Below, piece by piece: positions 44,083-55,565 of a stretch of 64,000 bases of DNA. The notes beneath the pieces are model-generated. The model did no database searches. It saw nothing but the letters and a program-made list of their open reading frames with translations, and was not told the DNA's origin. The stretch comes from Sinorhizobium meliloti (GTDB lineage Bacteria; Pseudomonadota; Alphaproteobacteria; Rhizobiales; Rhizobiaceae). A program made the position numbers and the translations under genes. The DNA lies in contig NZ_CP141212.1 in assembly GCF_035610345.1 (NCBI RefSeq), forward strand, positions 67,976-131,975, given 5' to 3'. Every line of letters begins with the position of its first letter. The stretch's first letter is position 1.

Positions 44083-45711
44083 CTACTGATGAATGGCGGC
44101 GAGATTGACCGCTTCGAGGTTGAAGGCGGCGGCCATCAGCGCCTTGGTATAATCTTCCGCCGGTGCCTCGAAGATGCGCTCGGCGGGTCCCTGTTCCACG
44201 ACCTTGCCGAGCCGCATGACGATCACCTCGTTGGCGAGCGCGCGCACGACCCTGAGGTCATGGCTGATGAAGAGATAGGCGAGATTGTGCTTGCGCTGGA
44301 GATCGCGCAGGAGATCGACCACCTGGGCCTGCACGCTCATGTCGAGGGCGGAGGTCGGCTCGTCCAGCATGACGAACTGAGGTTTCAGCACCATCGCCCG
44401 GGCGATCGCGATGCGCTGGCGCTGGCCGCCGGAAAATTCGTGCGGATAGCGCCAGCGCGTCGCGGGATCGAGGCCGACCTCTTCCAGTGCTGCGGCGACG
44501 CGCTGATCGCGCTCGCCGTCCGTCAGCGCCTTCTCGTGGATCTTCAAACCCTCGCCGATAATATCGGCGATCGACATGCGCGGGCTCAGCGATCCGTAAG
44601 GGTCCTGAAACACCACCTGCATCCGGTTTCTGAGCGGCCGCATCTCGCGGAAACTGTAGGCGTCGATGTCTTGCCCGACGAAGGCGATGCGGCCCTTGGA
44701 CGAGATCAGTCGCGTCAGCGCAAGGCCGAGCGTCGTCTTGCCGGAACCGGACTCGCCGACCACGCCCAGCGTCTGGCCGGCGCGGAGCGTCAGGTCGATG
44801 CCGTCCACCGCCTTGACGTGGTCGACCACCCGGCGCAGGAAGCCCGCCTTGATGGGAAACCAGACTTTCATGTCCTTGGCTTCGATCACGATCGGCCTGG
44901 AGGCGTCCGAGGGGGGCGGTTCGCCCCGCGGTTCGGAGGCAAGCAGGTGGCGGGTATAGGCGTGCTGCGGATTGGCGAAGATCTCGGCGGTCGGTCCGGT
45001 CTCGACGATCTTGCCCTTGGTCATGACGCAGACCCGATCGGCGATCTTGCGGACGATGCCGAGGTCGTGGGTGATGAACAGCATGGACATGCCGTGCTCG
45101 TCCTTGAGCGACTTCAAAAGCTCGAGGATCTGCGCCTGCACCGTGACGTCGAGCGCCGTCGTCGGCTCGTCGGCGATCAAGAGCTCCGGCCGGTTGGCGA
45201 GAGCCATGGCTATCATCACGCGCTGGCGCTGGCCGCCCGAAAGCTGATGCGGGTAGGCGCCGAGCCGCTTCTCCGCTTCGCGAATGCCGACCTGCTCGAG
45301 GAGCTCCAGCGTTCTCGCGCGGGCGGCCGCACCCTTGAGTTGCTGATGGATTTCCAGGATTTCGCCGATCTGCTGCTCGATCGTGTGCAGCGGATTGAGC
45401 GATGTCATCGGCTCCTGGAAGATCATGGTGACGTCGTTGCCGCGGACATGCCTGAGCTCGTCGTCGCTCGCCTTCAGGAGATCCTTCCCGTTAAAGAGGA
45501 TTTCGCCGCTCGGATGGCTTGCGGCGGGGTAGGGCAGGAGCTTCAGGATCGAGTTGGCGGAGACGGATTTGCCCGAGCCGGACTCTCCGACCAGCGCCAC
45601 GGTCTCGCCGCGCCTGATGTCGAAGGAGATGCGGTCGACAGCAAGCGAGCTTTCGCCGCCCTGGTGGAAGGCGACGGAGAGGTCGCGCACGGAAAGGAGG
45701 GTATCTGTCAT
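44083..45711 (-). CDS. yejF: Peptide ABC transporter ATPase, duplicated (YejF type)
   Basis: A 542-residue protein with two full nucleotide-binding domains of the oligopeptide class. Walker A GESGSGKS is at 42-49 in the first, with LSGGQRQR and [12 protein letters not shown]; the second has [17 protein letters not shown] and [12 protein letters not shown]. Each domain is followed by an oligopeptide-type extension ending in a YTRHLLA or YTKALMA element. It powers uptake of peptides, and in E. coli YejABEF imports microcin C. The ATG at 45711 lies 8 bases after the yejE stop. Confidence 0.93.
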   Translation of the reverse strand: MTDTLLSVRDLSVAFHQGGESSLAVDRISFDIRRGETVALVGESGSGKSVSANSILKLLPYPAASHPSGEILFNGKDLLKASDDELRHVRGNDVTMIFQEPMTSLNPLHTIEQQIGEILEIHQQLKGAAARARTLELLEQVGIREAEKRLGAYPHQLSGGQRQRVMIAMALANRPELLIADEPTTALDVTVQAQILELLKSLKDEHGMSMLFITHDLGIVRKIADRVCVMTKGKIVETGPTAEIFANPQHAYTRHLLASEPRGEPPPSDASRPIVIEAKDMKVWFPIKAGFLRRVVDHVKAVDGIDLTLRAGQTLGVVGESGSGKTTLGLALTRLISSKGRIAFVGQDIDAYSFREMRPLRNRMQVVFQDPYGSLSPRMSIADIIGEGLKIHEKALTDGERDQRVAAALEEVGLDPATRWRYPHEFSGGQRQRIAIARAMVLKPQFVMLDEPTSALDMSVQAQVVDLLRDLQRKHNLAYLFISHDLRVVRALANEVIVMRLGKVVEQGPAERIFEAPAEDYTKALMAAAFNLEAVNLAAIHQ

Positions 45712-45719
45712 CGTCGCGC

Positions 45720-46853
45720 TCACCGGAACGTCTTTCTCGGGTCGAAGGCGTCGCGCGTCGCCTCGCCGACGAAGATCAAAAGCGACAGCATGATCGACAT
45801 GGCGAAGAAGGCGGTCAGACCCAGCCAGGGCGCCTGCAGGTTGGACTTGCCCTGCGCGATCATCTCGCCGAGCGACGGGGAACCCGGAGGCATGCCGAAG
45901 CCGAGAAAGTCGAGCGAGGTGAGCGTGGTGATCGAGCCCGAAAGAATGAAGGGCAGGAAGGTGAGCGTCGCCACCATCGCGTTCGGCAGCAGGTGACGGT
46001 ACATGATGGTGCCGTTGCCGACGCCGAGCGCGCGCGCCGCGTTGACATATTCGAAATTGCGGGCGCGCAGGAATTCGGCCCTGACGACGCCGACGAAACC
46101 GACCCAGGAAAAGAGCAGCATGATGCCGAGCAGGATGAAGAAGCCCGGCGGCAGGATGGCGGCGATGATGAGCAGGATGTAGAGCACCGGCATCGACGAC
46201 CAGATCTCGATGAAGCGCTGCATGAGCAGATCGGTCCAGCCGCCGAAATAACCCTGCACGGCACCGGCCGAAACCCCGATCACCGCCGAGGCGATGGTCA
46301 GCGCGAGACCGAATAGGACCGAGATGCGAAAACCGTAGATCATCCGCGCCATCACGTCGCGGGCCTGGTCGTCGGTGCCGAGCCAGTTCAGGTTGCCGGC
46401 TATGCATCCGGGGTCGTCGACCCCTTGCGGATAGGCGGAGCAGCGCTCTTCTTCGCTCATCAGCCAGAAAGGGGGCGTCGGCGCCGAATGGGGGATGCTG
46501 GAATTGACCGTCTGGTAGGAATAGCGGATCGGCGGCCAGACCATCCAGCCGTTCGCCTCGATCTCGTCGCGGACGAAATCGGACCGATAGTCGGTCTCGG
46601 CGAGGAAGCCGCCGAATTTCTCTTCCGGATAATCGATCAGCACCGGGACCAGGATCTCGCCCTTGTAGGAGGCGAGGATCGGCTTGTCGTTGGCGATGAA
46701 TTCCGCAAACAGACTGAGGCCGAAGAGGAGAAGGAAGAGCCAGAGAGACCAGTAGCCGCGGCGGTTGGCCTTGAAATTCTGCCAGCGGCGGCGCCCGATC
46801 GGCGTGAGCCAGCCCTTTTCCGGCGCGCCGGCATAGGCGGTAGCGGTGCTCAT
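45720..46853 (-). CDS. yejE: Peptide ABC transporter permease YejE
   Basis: A 377-residue permease of the DppC/OppC type, with the extended N-terminus and large periplasmic segment (about 60-165) typical of YejE. NLNWLGTDDQARDVMARMIYG is a family hallmark, and the cytoplasmic EAA loop is EYVNAARALGVGNGTIMYRHL. Membrane helices include LWLFLLLFGLSLFAEF near the start. Its ATG overlaps the yejB stop (TGATG). It pairs with YejB in the membrane. Confidence 0.93.
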   Translation of the reverse strand: MSTATAYAGAPEKGWLTPIGRRRWQNFKANRRGYWSLWLFLLLFGLSLFAEFIANDKPILASYKGEILVPVLIDYPEEKFGGFLAETDYRSDFVRDEIEANGWMVWPPIRYSYQTVNSSIPHSAPTPPFWLMSEEERCSAYPQGVDDPGCIAGNLNWLGTDDQARDVMARMIYGFRISVLFGLALTIASAVIGVSAGAVQGYFGGWTDLLMQRFIEIWSSMPVLYILLIIAAILPPGFFILLGIMLLFSWVGFVGVVRAEFLRARNFEYVNAARALGVGNGTIMYRHLLPNAMVATLTFLPFILSGSITTLTSLDFLGFGMPPGSPSLGEMIAQGKSNLQAPWLGLTAFFAMSIMLSLLIFVGEATRDAFDPRKTFR

Positions 46854-47935
46854 CAGACGTCCCTCCGCTCGAAATCGATGCGCGGGTCGACCCAGGTGTA
46901 GATGAGGTCCGAGACGAGGCTGACGACAAGGCCCATCAGCGAATAGATGAAGAGGGTTGCGAAGACGATGGGATAGTCGCGTTTTACGACCGCGTCGTAG
47001 CCGAGCCGCCCCAGCCCATCGAGCGAGAATATGTATTCGATGAGCAGCGACCCGGTGAAGAAGGCGGAGATGAAGGCGCCGGGAAAGCCCGCAATGATGA
47101 TCAGCATCGCATTGCGGAACACATGTCCGTAGAGAACGCGCCGCTCGGTCAGGCCCTTGGCCCGCGCCGTCGTCACATATTGTTTCTTGATCTCGTCGAT
47201 GAAGGAATTCTTGGTGAGCAGCGTCGTGGTCGCGAAGGCGGAGAGCAGAAGCGTGATCAGCGGCAGCGTCATGTGCCAGAAATAATCGAGGATCTTCTCG
47301 TACCAGGGAAGCTGGTCGAAATTGTCGGAGACGAGGCCCCGCAGGGGGAACCAGTCGAAGAAGGATCCGCCCGCAAAAAGCACGATCAGGAGAATGCCGA
47401 AGAGGAAACTCGGCACCGCATAGCCGACGATGATGACCCCGGAGGTCCAGACGTCGAAGGTGGAACCGTCGGAGACCGCCTTCCTGATGCCGAGCGGGAT
47501 CGAGATCGCATAGGAGAAGATCAGGATCCAGACCCCGAGCGAGATCGAAACCGGCATTTTCTGGATGATGAGGTCGATGACCGGCGTATTGCGGAAGAAG
47601 CTCTCGCCGAAGTCGAAGCGGATATAATCCCACATCATCGTGACGAAGCGCTCGAGCGGCGGCTTGTCGAAGCCGAACTGCTTTTCGAGCTTGGCGATGA
47701 AATCGGGATCGAGCCCTTGCGCCCCGCGATACTGCCCGCCGTCGCCGCCGCCGCTGGGCACGAGGTCGCCGGCATTGCCGGAAAGCCTGTCGGAGCCGGC
47801 CGCGTTGGTGAGGTCGGAGATCACCTGCTCCACCGGCCCGCCCGGCGCGAACTGCACCACGGCGAAGGAGATTGCCATGATGCCGACGATCGTCGGGATC
47901 ATCAGCAGAAGCCGGCGCAGGATATAGGCACCCAT
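46853..47935 (-). CDS. yejB: Peptide ABC transporter permease YejB
   Basis: A 360-residue permease of the DppB/OppB class, beginning [20 protein letters not shown], the typical start. The segment about 45-85 with a Gly-rich [19 protein letters not shown] belongs to the periplasmic extension of YejB. The EAA loop is [20 protein letters not shown]. It forms the pore with YejE. The binding-protein gene yejA lies upstream with a 179-base gap in which I see no strong terminator. Confidence 0.94.
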   Translation of the reverse strand: MGAYILRRLLLMIPTIVGIMAISFAVVQFAPGGPVEQVISDLTNAAGSDRLSGNAGDLVPSGGGDGGQYRGAQGLDPDFIAKLEKQFGFDKPPLERFVTMMWDYIRFDFGESFFRNTPVIDLIIQKMPVSISLGVWILIFSYAISIPLGIRKAVSDGSTFDVWTSGVIIVGYAVPSFLFGILLIVLFAGGSFFDWFPLRGLVSDNFDQLPWYEKILDYFWHMTLPLITLLLSAFATTTLLTKNSFIDEIKKQYVTTARAKGLTERRVLYGHVFRNAMLIIIAGFPGAFISAFFTGSLLIEYIFSLDGLGRLGYDAVVKRDYPIVFATLFIYSLMGLVVSLVSDLIYTWVDPRIDFERRDV

Positions 47936-48114
47936 CAGGCGAACCTCGGCAGAGTGGCGCCGCCGATCGTCGCGATCCGCGAGGCTCTGGCTTGCCGTTT
48001 ATGTCGTCTCAATGGCCCAACTCCCTGGCGTGGTCGAATCCGCCGGCTCGTTTCCGTATTTGAGTGATTCGGTATTCGCATTTGGAATCGACCGGAGCCC
48101 CGAGCGCAAGTGCT

Positions 48115-49965
48115 TCATTTGCCGACGGCACTCTTGAACCACCATACGTCGGGGAAGCCGATGGAGTATTTCGGTAGTTCCGCGGGGCGCTCGAACTTGT
48201 CCCAATAGGCGATGTTCGCCTTGAGCTTGTAATAAAGCGGTACGACGTAGTTGTGCGCGAGGAGCACGCGATCAAGCGCTTTGGTAGCAGCGACGAGCGT
48301 TTCCCGGTCCTCGGCGAAGATCACGCGTTGGATCAACTTGTCGACGCCCGGGTCGGCGATGCCTGCATAGTTTCGCGAGCCTTCGCGCGAGGCGGCGCTG
48401 GATCCCCAATAGTCGGCCTGCTCGTTGCCCGGGCTCAGGGTCTGGCCCCAGACCTGCCAGGTCATATCGTAGTCGAAGGTCCGCTCACGATTTGTATATT
48501 GCGAGGCATCGACCGTGCGTACGCGCGCCTCGATGCCGATTTTTCTGAGGTTCTGGGCGTAGGGCAGGGCAGCGCGCTCCAGTGCGGGACTGCTCAAAAG
48601 GATCTCGAAGGAAAAGGGCCGGCCCGTTGCCGTATCGACCATGCGATTGCCCTTGAGCTCGAAACCGGCCTGCTTCAGGAGTTCGATCGCCTTGCGCAGG
48701 TTGGCGCGCGCCTGCTGTGGCGTGCCGTTTACAGGGTTTGCATAGGGAGTGGTGAACACTTCCGGCGGAACGAGGTCTTTCACCTCGTTCAGGATTTCGA
48801 GTTCCTTGCCTTGCGGCAGCCCGGAGGAGGCAAGTTCGGTACCGAAGAAAAAGCTGTCGACGCGCTGATACTGGTTGAAGAAAACGGTGCGATTTAACTC
48901 TTCGAAGTCCAGCGCATAGTTCAGGGCCTGCCGTACTTTCTCGTCGTCGAAGGGCTTGCGACGCATGTTGGGGACCATGGCCTGCATCACGCCAGTCGCG
49001 CGGAAGGGGTTAGGCACTTCCTCGCGCTTTACCTTTCCTTCCTTCGCGGCCGGAAAATCGAAGCCGGTCACCCAGCGCACGGCCTGATTTTCGACCCAGT
49101 AGTCGACGTTGCCGGAGCGGAAGGCTTCGAATTCGACATCGCGATCGCCGAAAAAGGAATAGGTGATCGAGTCGAAATTGTTCTGGCCGACATTGACATT
49201 GAGCGAGGCGCCCCAATAGTCCGGCCGCCGTTCATAGCGGATCGTGCTGCCGGGAGAGAAGGATGCGATGCGATAGGGACCGGAACCCATGACCGGTTCC
49301 AGTGTCGTCCGTGATATGTCGCGCGGCTTGCCGTCCGCTCCCGTGCCTTCCCACCAGTGCTTCGGCACAACCAGAATCTGCCCCAGAATGAGCGGCAGTT
49401 CGTGGTTGTTCTTTTCGTCGAAACGGAAGGTGACGTCGCGGTCGCCGGTTTTCTCCGCCGCAACCACGTGCCGGTAGTAGCTCTGGTAGAGCGGATTCAA
49501 TTCCTTAGCCCGTTCGAAGCTGAAGACGACGTCTTCGGGCGTGACGGGCTTTCCGTCGGCCCATTTCGCTTCCTGCCGCAGACGGAAGGTTGCCGAGGAG
49601 ATGTCGTCGGGGAAGGATACGCCTTCCGCGAGAAGTCCGTAGGCGGTGGAAATTTCATCGTCGGCCGACTTCAGGAGCGTGTCGAAGACGAGCCCCAGCC
49701 CGACAGCGACTTCCCCTTTGACGAGAAGCGGATTGAAGGTATCGAAGGTGCCCGCTTGCGAAAGCCTGACGTCGCCGCCCTTTGGTGCGTCGGGGTTTAC
49801 ATAGCTGAAATGCTCGAAGCCGGGCGCATATTTGAGCTTGTCGACGAGCGACAGGCCGTGATGCCAGGTCGGTTCCTGCGCGTGTCCGGTTTGCGGCAGT
49901 AGGAAGGAGATTGCCAGACATGCGGCCACGAGGTTCGTTCTTACAGTACCGCCAAAATCCAGCAT
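48115..49965 (-). CDS. yejA: Peptide-binding protein YejA (SBP family 5)
   Basis: A 616-residue periplasmic solute-binding protein of the oligopeptide family (SBP_bac_5). The signal peptide is LVAACLAISFLLPQTGHA with cleavage near residue 29. The mature protein starts with HHGLSLVDKLKYAPGFEHFSYVN and has AKGGDVRLSQAGTFDTFNP-like family motifs (here DAPKGGDVRLSQAGTFDTFN). It delivers peptides to YejBE/YejF. AAAGGAG lies about eleven bases before the ATG. Confidence 0.93.
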   Translation of the reverse strand: MLDFGGTVRTNLVAACLAISFLLPQTGHAQEPTWHHGLSLVDKLKYAPGFEHFSYVNPDAPKGGDVRLSQAGTFDTFNPLLVKGEVAVGLGLVFDTLLKSADDEISTAYGLLAEGVSFPDDISSATFRLRQEAKWADGKPVTPEDVVFSFERAKELNPLYQSYYRHVVAAEKTGDRDVTFRFDEKNNHELPLILGQILVVPKHWWEGTGADGKPRDISRTTLEPVMGSGPYRIASFSPGSTIRYERRPDYWGASLNVNVGQNNFDSITYSFFGDRDVEFEAFRSGNVDYWVENQAVRWVTGFDFPAAKEGKVKREEVPNPFRATGVMQAMVPNMRRKPFDDEKVRQALNYALDFEELNRTVFFNQYQRVDSFFFGTELASSGLPQGKELEILNEVKDLVPPEVFTTPYANPVNGTPQQARANLRKAIELLKQAGFELKGNRMVDTATGRPFSFEILLSSPALERAALPYAQNLRKIGIEARVRTVDASQYTNRERTFDYDMTWQVWGQTLSPGNEQADYWGSSAASREGSRNYAGIADPGVDKLIQRVIFAEDRETLVAATKALDRVLLAHNYVVPLYYKLKANIAYWDKFERPAELPKYSIGFPDVWWFKSAVGK

Positions 49966-50158
49966 GCCAGCCGTTTCTCCTTTAGTTACCGCTGATCCTC
50001 CCGATGAGAAAAGGCGAAATCAGGGCGATTGACAGGACCTGCCAAAAAACAGGCTGATTTCTTCGGTCACATCCCGGTGAGTCGCAAGCTTGATGCAACT
50101 GCGGCGAATCAGGATAGGAGAGGTCGGCGGCTTCCGCTGCAAGATCATGGGGAATGGA

Positions 50159-51226
50159 ATGAGATTTGATGCGCGGGCTGCGCTTCGGCGCTGCGGTTCG
50201 ACCGTCCTGGCTCTGATCATGGGGGTGAGCCTCGTCTCCGCCGAGGCGGCTGCAAACGACGCTCCCCCGGCCAAGGAACTCTTCGGCGCCAAGGACTTGC
50301 CGATGCAGGCGGCGCCGGCTTCGTTCGGCTTCTACTCCAAGGGCTGCCTTGCCGGCGGGGTCGCCATCCCCACCGACGGCCCGACTTGGCAGGCGATGCG
50401 CCTGTCGCGAAACCGCCGCTGGGGGCATCCCGCGATGATCGCTCTGATCGAGCGCTTCTCCCACGATGCCGTCGAGAAGATCGGCTGGCCCGGTCTTCTG
50501 CTCGGCGACATCTCGCAGCCGCGCGGCGGACCCATGCTTTCGGGTCACGCTTCGCATCAGATCGGGCTCGATGCGGATATTTGGCTGACGCCGATGCCGC
50601 AGCGGACGCTGAGCTACCAGGAGCGCGAGACGATTTCCGCGACGTCCATGCTCGACAAGAGCAAGTTCCTGACGGTCGATCCCTCCATCTGGACACCCTC
50701 TCACGCCCGGCTGATCATGATGGCGGCGAGCTATCCGCAGGTCGAGCGGGTCTTCGTCAACCCGGCCATCAAGAAAAAGCTATGTGAAACCTGGAAGGGC
50801 GACCGCTCGGCGCTCGGCAAGGTCCGGCCGATCTACGGCCACGACTATCATTTCCACATCCGGATCAAATGCCCTGACGGCTCCAAGGGCTGCAAGGACC
50901 AGGCCGTGGTTCCGGCGGGTGACGGCTGCGACAAGTCGCTCGCCTGGTGGTTCACGGACGAGCCCTGGGCAAAGCCGACCCAAAAGCCGGCCGCGAAGCC
51001 GCAGAAGCCGAAATTCGCGACTCTCGCCGATCTGCCGAAGGCCTGCGCCCTCGTGCTGAACGGTCCGGCACCCGCTTCGGAACAGGAGGCGACCTACGGC
51101 ACGGCCTATCGCGCTCCTGCCGCCATTCCGGCTGCCGCGACCAGCATAGAGGCCGTAATCAGCGCGGCAGGCGAAGGGCTGCCCGCGAACATTCCCGTAC
51201 CCCTGCCGCGGCCGGGCCTGCAGTAG
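50159..51226 (+). CDS. mepA: Penicillin-insensitive murein endopeptidase (MepA type)
   Basis: A periplasmic peptidase of about 355 residues that cleaves D-Ala-meso-DAP cross-links. After a signal peptide (VLALIMGVSLVSAEAAA) come GGPMLSGHASHQIGLDADIW, which holds the first zinc ligands, and YGHDYHFHIRIKCP with the last. It is longer than E. coli MepA (274) because of a C-terminal extension rich in Lys/Pro/Ala (about 265-355, with QKPAAKPQKPK). The start is set at 50159 (GGGGAATGG upstream); ATGs at 50090 and 50147 are in frame. Confidence 0.92.
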   Translation: MRFDARAALRRCGSTVLALIMGVSLVSAEAAANDAPPAKELFGAKDLPMQAAPASFGFYSKGCLAGGVAIPTDGPTWQAMRLSRNRRWGHPAMIALIERFSHDAVEKIGWPGLLLGDISQPRGGPMLSGHASHQIGLDADIWLTPMPQRTLSYQERETISATSMLDKSKFLTVDPSIWTPSHARLIMMAASYPQVERVFVNPAIKKKLCETWKGDRSALGKVRPIYGHDYHFHIRIKCPDGSKGCKDQAVVPAGDGCDKSLAWWFTDEPWAKPTQKPAAKPQKPKFATLADLPKACALVLNGPAPASEQEATYGTAYRAPAAIPAAATSIEAVISAAGEGLPANIPVPLPRPGLQ

Positions 51227-51338
51227 CGCCATTGCAATTTGCCGATGCTCATGTATAGGCGTTCAATCGATTTAAATCGGTTCGCATGAGTGCGCCTGCC
51301 GCATCTGTGCGTCTTGAACCTTGCCCGGGGGCTCTCGC

Positions 51339-51719
51339 ATGGCAGATCGGAAATGTCTCGCCCTGATCGCCCATGATCAGAAGAAGGATGACCTCGCGTC
51401 TTTTGCCAAGGCGAACGAGGCGGTCCTCTCCAAGTGGAAGATCGTCGCCACGGGGACGACCGGCGGACGTGTCCTCGACGTGTGTCCGGCGCTCGACATC
51501 GTCCGGCTGAAGAGCGGTCCGCTCGGCGGCGACCAGCAGATCGGCGCGCTGATCGCCACGGGGGACGTGGACTGCCTGATCTTCTTCGTCGATCCGTTGA
51601 CGGCCATGCCGCACGACGTCGACGTCAAGGCACTGATGCGGCTCGCGATCGTCTATGACATCCCTATGGCGCTCAACCGCGCGACTGCCGAGCAGTTGAT
51701 CGACTTCAGGCGCAACTGA
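51339..51719 (+). CDS. mgsA: Methylglyoxal synthase
   Basis: A 126-residue enzyme converting dihydroxyacetone phosphate to methylglyoxal and phosphate, a bypass of lower glycolysis. All the active-site regions are present: [20 protein letters not shown] (phosphate loop), [31 protein letters not shown] and NRATAEQLI. It is slightly shorter than the E. coli enzyme (152). It precedes glk with 47 bases between. The VOC protein gene at 59202 is not close enough to imply detoxification of its product. Confidence 0.95.
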   Translation: MADRKCLALIAHDQKKDDLASFAKANEAVLSKWKIVATGTTGGRVLDVCPALDIVRLKSGPLGGDQQIGALIATGDVDCLIFFVDPLTAMPHDVDVKALMRLAIVYDIPMALNRATAEQLIDFRRN

Positions 51720-51766
51720 TACATAAACCCCGGACATTCACGCCGCGATCAGGACGGACCTCTGCC

Positions 51767-52786
51767 ATGCCCAATGCGAGTGAACACAGCTTTCCCTTCC
51801 CGATCCTGATCGGCGACATCGGCGGCACCAATGCCCGGTTCGCATTGCTCATCGACGCCTACGGCGAACCGAAGCAGCTTGCCCCGATCAGAACGGGCGA
51901 TTTCGCCACGATCGAGGAGGCGATGCAGAAAAGCATCCTCGACAAGACCTCCGTCCAGCCGCGCTCGGCGATCCTCGCCGTAGCCGGGCCGATCAAGGGC
52001 GACGAGATACCGCTGACGAATGCCGGCTGGGTGATTCGCCCGAAGGACATGCTGGCCAGCCTCGGACTGGAGGACGTGCTGGTCATCAACGACTTCGAGG
52101 CCCAGGCGCTCGCCATTGCCGCGCCGGCCGATCAGGATGTCGTTCAGATTGGCGGCGGCGCCGTCCGGCCCTTCCATTCGCGCGTCGTGCTCGGCCCGGG
52201 TACCGGTCTGGGCGTCGCTGGACTGGTCTATGCGCAGCATACCTGGATACCCGTGCCCGGCGAGGGCGGCCATGTCGATATTGGCCCCCGAACGGAGCGC
52301 GACTTCCGGATCTGGCCCTTCCTCGAACCGATCGAGGGACGTATGGCCGGCGAGCAGATCCTGTGCGGCCGCGGCATCATGAATCTCTATCGCGCGGTGT
52401 GCGCGGCCAATGGCGAGGAAGCGGTTCTTGCGGATCAGGCGGCCGTGACGACGAGCGCCCTGTCCGGCGCCGATGCGGCGGCGGTCGAAACCGTGTCGCT
52501 CTTTGCCACCTATCTCGGGCGCGTTGCCGGCGACATGGCGCTGATCTTCATGGCGCGCGGCGGGGTGTTCCTTGCCGGCGGCATTTCGCAAAAAATACTG
52601 CCGGCACTGACGAAGCCCGAATTTCGCGCGGCCTTCGAGGACAAGGCGCCGCATTCGGCGTTGATGCGGACGATTCCGACCTTCGCCGTCATTCACCCCA
52701 TGGCGGCGCTCTCCGGCCTCGCGGCCTTTGCCCGCACGCCGAGGGACTTCGGTGTTGCAATGGAGGGACGCCGCTGGAGAAGGTGA
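51767..52786 (+). CDS. glk: Glucokinase
   Basis: A 339-residue ROK-unrelated bacterial glucokinase (Glk family) that phosphorylates glucose with [16 protein letters not shown] near residue 17 is the ATP-phosphate motif; [12 protein letters not shown] contains the catalytic Asp; [14 protein letters not shown] and [13 protein letters not shown] bind the sugar. The length matches proteobacterial Glk (321-340). It follows mgsA and precedes an MsbA-like exporter gene; the start is a normal ATG. Confidence 0.95.
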   Translation: MPNASEHSFPFPILIGDIGGTNARFALLIDAYGEPKQLAPIRTGDFATIEEAMQKSILDKTSVQPRSAILAVAGPIKGDEIPLTNAGWVIRPKDMLASLGLEDVLVINDFEAQALAIAAPADQDVVQIGGGAVRPFHSRVVLGPGTGLGVAGLVYAQHTWIPVPGEGGHVDIGPRTERDFRIWPFLEPIEGRMAGEQILCGRGIMNLYRAVCAANGEEAVLADQAAVTTSALSGADAAAVETVSLFATYLGRVAGDMALIFMARGGVFLAGGISQKILPALTKPEFRAAFEDKAPHSALMRTIPTFAVIHPMAALSGLAAFARTPRDFGVAMEGRRWRR

Positions 52787-52894
52787 CGCTGCGGCCGGCG
52801 CAGAGACTCGCCAAAACGGCCGCAAAGCACTATAGAGCCCCCGAAAGCGATGCCGGGGTGCGGTACGCGAGCGGGCTCAGGGAAGACGGGCTTA

Positions 52895-54700
52895 TTGAAC
52901 GCCAAGGATAGAAACAAGCGCGCAGTCGATTCCGAAACGATCACGGGAATCCTCAGGCGCGTCATCGCCGAGAACGGCCGCGACCACATTCGTGGCTATG
53001 CTTTCGCAATCGCATGCCTTGTCGTGGTGGCGGCGACGACCGGCTTCACCGCCTGGATCATGGAGGCGGTCGTCAACGAGGCCTTCGCCAACAGGCGCGC
53101 CGACATCGTACTCCTGATCTGTGGTGCGATCTTCGCCGCCTTCGTCCTCAGGGGGCTTGCGACCTACGGGCAGGCGGTCGCCCTGTCCAAGATCGGCAAC
53201 AACATCGTGGCGCGCTATCAGCGCCGGCTTTATGCGCATCTGATGGCGCTCAGCGTCGGCTATTTCCACGAGCACCGCTCGGCCCAGCTCGCCGCCAAAG
53301 TCAGCCAGAACGTCAGCGGCATCCGCGACGTGCTCAACATGACGGTCACGTCCGTCGCCCGCGACCTCCTGACGCTGATCGGCCTGGTCGTGGTCATGTT
53401 CAGCAAGGACTGGCTCCTGTCGCTGATCGTCTTCTTCGTCGCGCCGCCATTGCTCCTCGGGCTCCGCTACATTTCCAGACGCCTGCGCCTGGCGACGCGC
53501 GAAGCCGTCGAGGTCAACAGCCGGGTTCTCGGCGCCATGCAGGAGACCATCCAGGGCATCACCATCGTCAAGGCCTTCACGATGGAGAACGAATTGCGGC
53601 GCAAGGTCGAGTCGATCATCGATCGTGCCGAGAACCGGGCAAACCGCATCGCGCGCCTGAGCGAGCGCACGGCGCCGATGACCGAGACCTTCGCGGGACT
53701 GGCGATCTCCAGCGTGCTTGCCTATGCGGCCTTCCGCACGATCTATCACAACGTGCCGCCCGGAGCGTTCTTCGCCTTCGTCACCGCCCTGCTCATGGCC
53801 TATGATCCGGCTCGCCGTCTCGCGCGCCTGCAGGTTTCGCTGGAACGCGCGGCCGTCAATGCCCGCATGATCTACGAGATCCTCGATACGGTACCGCACC
53901 AGCGCGACCGTCCGGACGCCACCGAGCTGAGGCTCGGCGAGGCGACCGTCGAATTGCGCGACGTGCGCTTCGCCTATGGCACCGGCGACGAGATACTCAA
54001 AGGCGTCAGCTTCCGTGCGGAGGGCGGCAAGACCACCGCTCTCGTCGGCCCCTCGGGCGCCGGCAAGTCGACGATCATCAGCCTGATCCCGCGCTTCTAC
54101 GATCCGATGTCCGGCGAGATCCTGATCGACGGCCAGAATATCGCCGGCGTCACCAAGCAATCGCTTCGGGCCGGCCTCGCCTATGTCTCGCAGCAGCCCT
54201 ATCTCTTCGAAGGCTCGATCCGCGACAACATCCGCTACGGCCGGCCCGATGCCACCGATGCCGAGATCGTGGAAGCCGCGCGGCTGGCCTATGCGCATGA
54301 TTTCATTCTGGCGCAGCCGCAGGGCTACGATACGCCCGTCGGCGAGCATGGCGTGACGCTTTCCGGCGGCCAGCGTCAGCGCCTGTCGATCGCCCGCGCG
54401 CTCGTCCGCAACGCGCCCGTCCTGCTGCTGGACGAGGCGACATCGGCGCTCGACACCGAGTCGGAAGCGGCCGTCCAGAAGGCACTCGAAGAGGCGATGA
54501 GCGGCCGCACCGTCATCGTCATCGCGCACAGGCTTTCCACCGTCGTCAACGCCGACAAGATCGTCGTCATGAAGGAGGGCACCGTCGTCGAGGAGGGCTC
54601 CCATGAGGAGCTTGCGCGGCGTCCGGACGGTCTTTACGCTCGCCTCCACAATCTCCAGGGCAGCGGAGCGGATACGGTCGCCGAGGCCCAGATCCTGTAA
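52895..54700 (+). CDS. msbA: ABC exporter, MsbA-like (fused membrane and ATPase domains)
   Basis: A half-transporter of about 601 residues. Six membrane helices make up the first 320 residues ([38 protein letters not shown]). The ATPase domain has Walker [10 protein letters not shown] (about 390-398), signature [23 protein letters not shown] and the switch His in VIAHRLST. MsbA-type proteins flip lipid A or other lipids outwards. The start is uncertain: TTG 52895 is chosen because the protein then begins NAKDRNK, but ATG 52850 is in frame. Confidence 0.88.
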   Translation: MNAKDRNKRAVDSETITGILRRVIAENGRDHIRGYAFAIACLVVVAATTGFTAWIMEAVVNEAFANRRADIVLLICGAIFAAFVLRGLATYGQAVALSKIGNNIVARYQRRLYAHLMALSVGYFHEHRSAQLAAKVSQNVSGIRDVLNMTVTSVARDLLTLIGLVVVMFSKDWLLSLIVFFVAPPLLLGLRYISRRLRLATREAVEVNSRVLGAMQETIQGITIVKAFTMENELRRKVESIIDRAENRANRIARLSERTAPMTETFAGLAISSVLAYAAFRTIYHNVPPGAFFAFVTALLMAYDPARRLARLQVSLERAAVNARMIYEILDTVPHQRDRPDATELRLGEATVELRDVRFAYGTGDEILKGVSFRAEGGKTTALVGPSGAGKSTIISLIPRFYDPMSGEILIDGQNIAGVTKQSLRAGLAYVSQQPYLFEGSIRDNIRYGRPDATDAEIVEAARLAYAHDFILAQPQGYDTPVGEHGVTLSGGQRQRLSIARALVRNAPVLLLDEATSALDTESEAAVQKALEEAMSGRTVIVIAHRLSTVVNADKIVVMKEGTVVEEGSHEELARRPDGLYARLHNLQGSGADTVAEAQIL

Positions 54701-54716
54701 CACAAGGGAATTTCAG

Positions 54717-55535
54717 ATGAACGAAACGGACATGAAGCTCGTTGTGGTCGGCGCGGCCGGCCGTATGGGCCAGACATTGATCCGGATCATTCACGAGACG
54801 GCCGGGGTGCGCCTTCATGCCGCGATCGAGCGGACCGGATCGCCCTTTATCGGCCGGGATGCCGGCGAGCTTGCCGGTGTCGGTCCGATGGGGGTCGCGG
54901 TTACCGACAAGCCGCTCGAAGCCTTTGTCGAGGCCGAGGGCGTCCTCGACTTCACGGCGCCCGCCGCCACGGTGGAATTCGCCGGCCTTGCGGCGCAGGC
55001 ACGCATCGTCCACGTGATCGGCACGACCGGCTGCTCGGCGGATGACGAGGTGAAGATCCGCGCCGCCGCCCGCCATGCCCGCGTCGTCAAGTCGGGCAAT
55101 ATGAGCCTCGGCGTCAACCTTCTCGGCGTGCTCACGGAAAAGGCGGCGCGCGCGCTTCCGGCCCGGGGTTGGGACATAGAGATCCTCGAAATGCACCACA
55201 AGCACAAGGTCGATGCGCCCTCGGGCACGGCGCTGCTTCTTGGCGAAGCGGCGGCCAAGGGGCGCGGAATCGGTCTTGCGGATCACTCCGTGCGGGTCCG
55301 CGACGGCCACACCGGTGCGCGGCCCGAAGGGTCAATCGGTTTTGCGACGCTTCGCGGCGGCTCCGTCATCGGCGAGCACTCGGTTGTGATTGCCGGAGAG
55401 GGTGAGATTGTCACGCTTTCGCACAGCGCGACCGACCGCTCCATCTTCGCCCGCGGCGCTGTCGCTGCCGCCCTCTGGGGCCGGAGCCAAAAACCCGGCC
55501 TTTACTCAATGCTCGACGTTCTCGGGCTCGACTGA
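54717..55535 (+). CDS. dapB: 4-hydroxy-tetrahydrodipicolinate reductase
   Basis: A 272-residue enzyme of the diaminopimelate/lysine pathway that reduces 4-hydroxy-tetrahydrodipicolinate. The nucleotide-binding loop is [12 protein letters not shown] near residues 10-21; the catalytic signature [16 protein letters not shown] includes the essential His and Lys. [11 protein letters not shown] and [12 protein letters not shown] are also conserved. Length equals E. coli DapB (273). It lies 16 bases after the MsbA-like gene and 30 bases before gpmA. Confidence 0.96.
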   Translation: MNETDMKLVVVGAAGRMGQTLIRIIHETAGVRLHAAIERTGSPFIGRDAGELAGVGPMGVAVTDKPLEAFVEAEGVLDFTAPAATVEFAGLAAQARIVHVIGTTGCSADDEVKIRAAARHARVVKSGNMSLGVNLLGVLTEKAARALPARGWDIEILEMHHKHKVDAPSGTALLLGEAAAKGRGIGLADHSVRVRDGHTGARPEGSIGFATLRGGSVIGEHSVVIAGEGEIVTLSHSATDRSIFARGAVAAALWGRSQKPGLYSMLDVLGLD

Positions 55536-55565
55536 CATCCGATAGTTCACAATGAGGAAATCGAA

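Noticed and set aside
46854..47633. In-frame upstream extension of yejE (637 codons in total)
   Set aside because: It overlaps yejB in another frame. MSTATAYAG at 46853 overlaps the yejB stop as expected for coupled genes.
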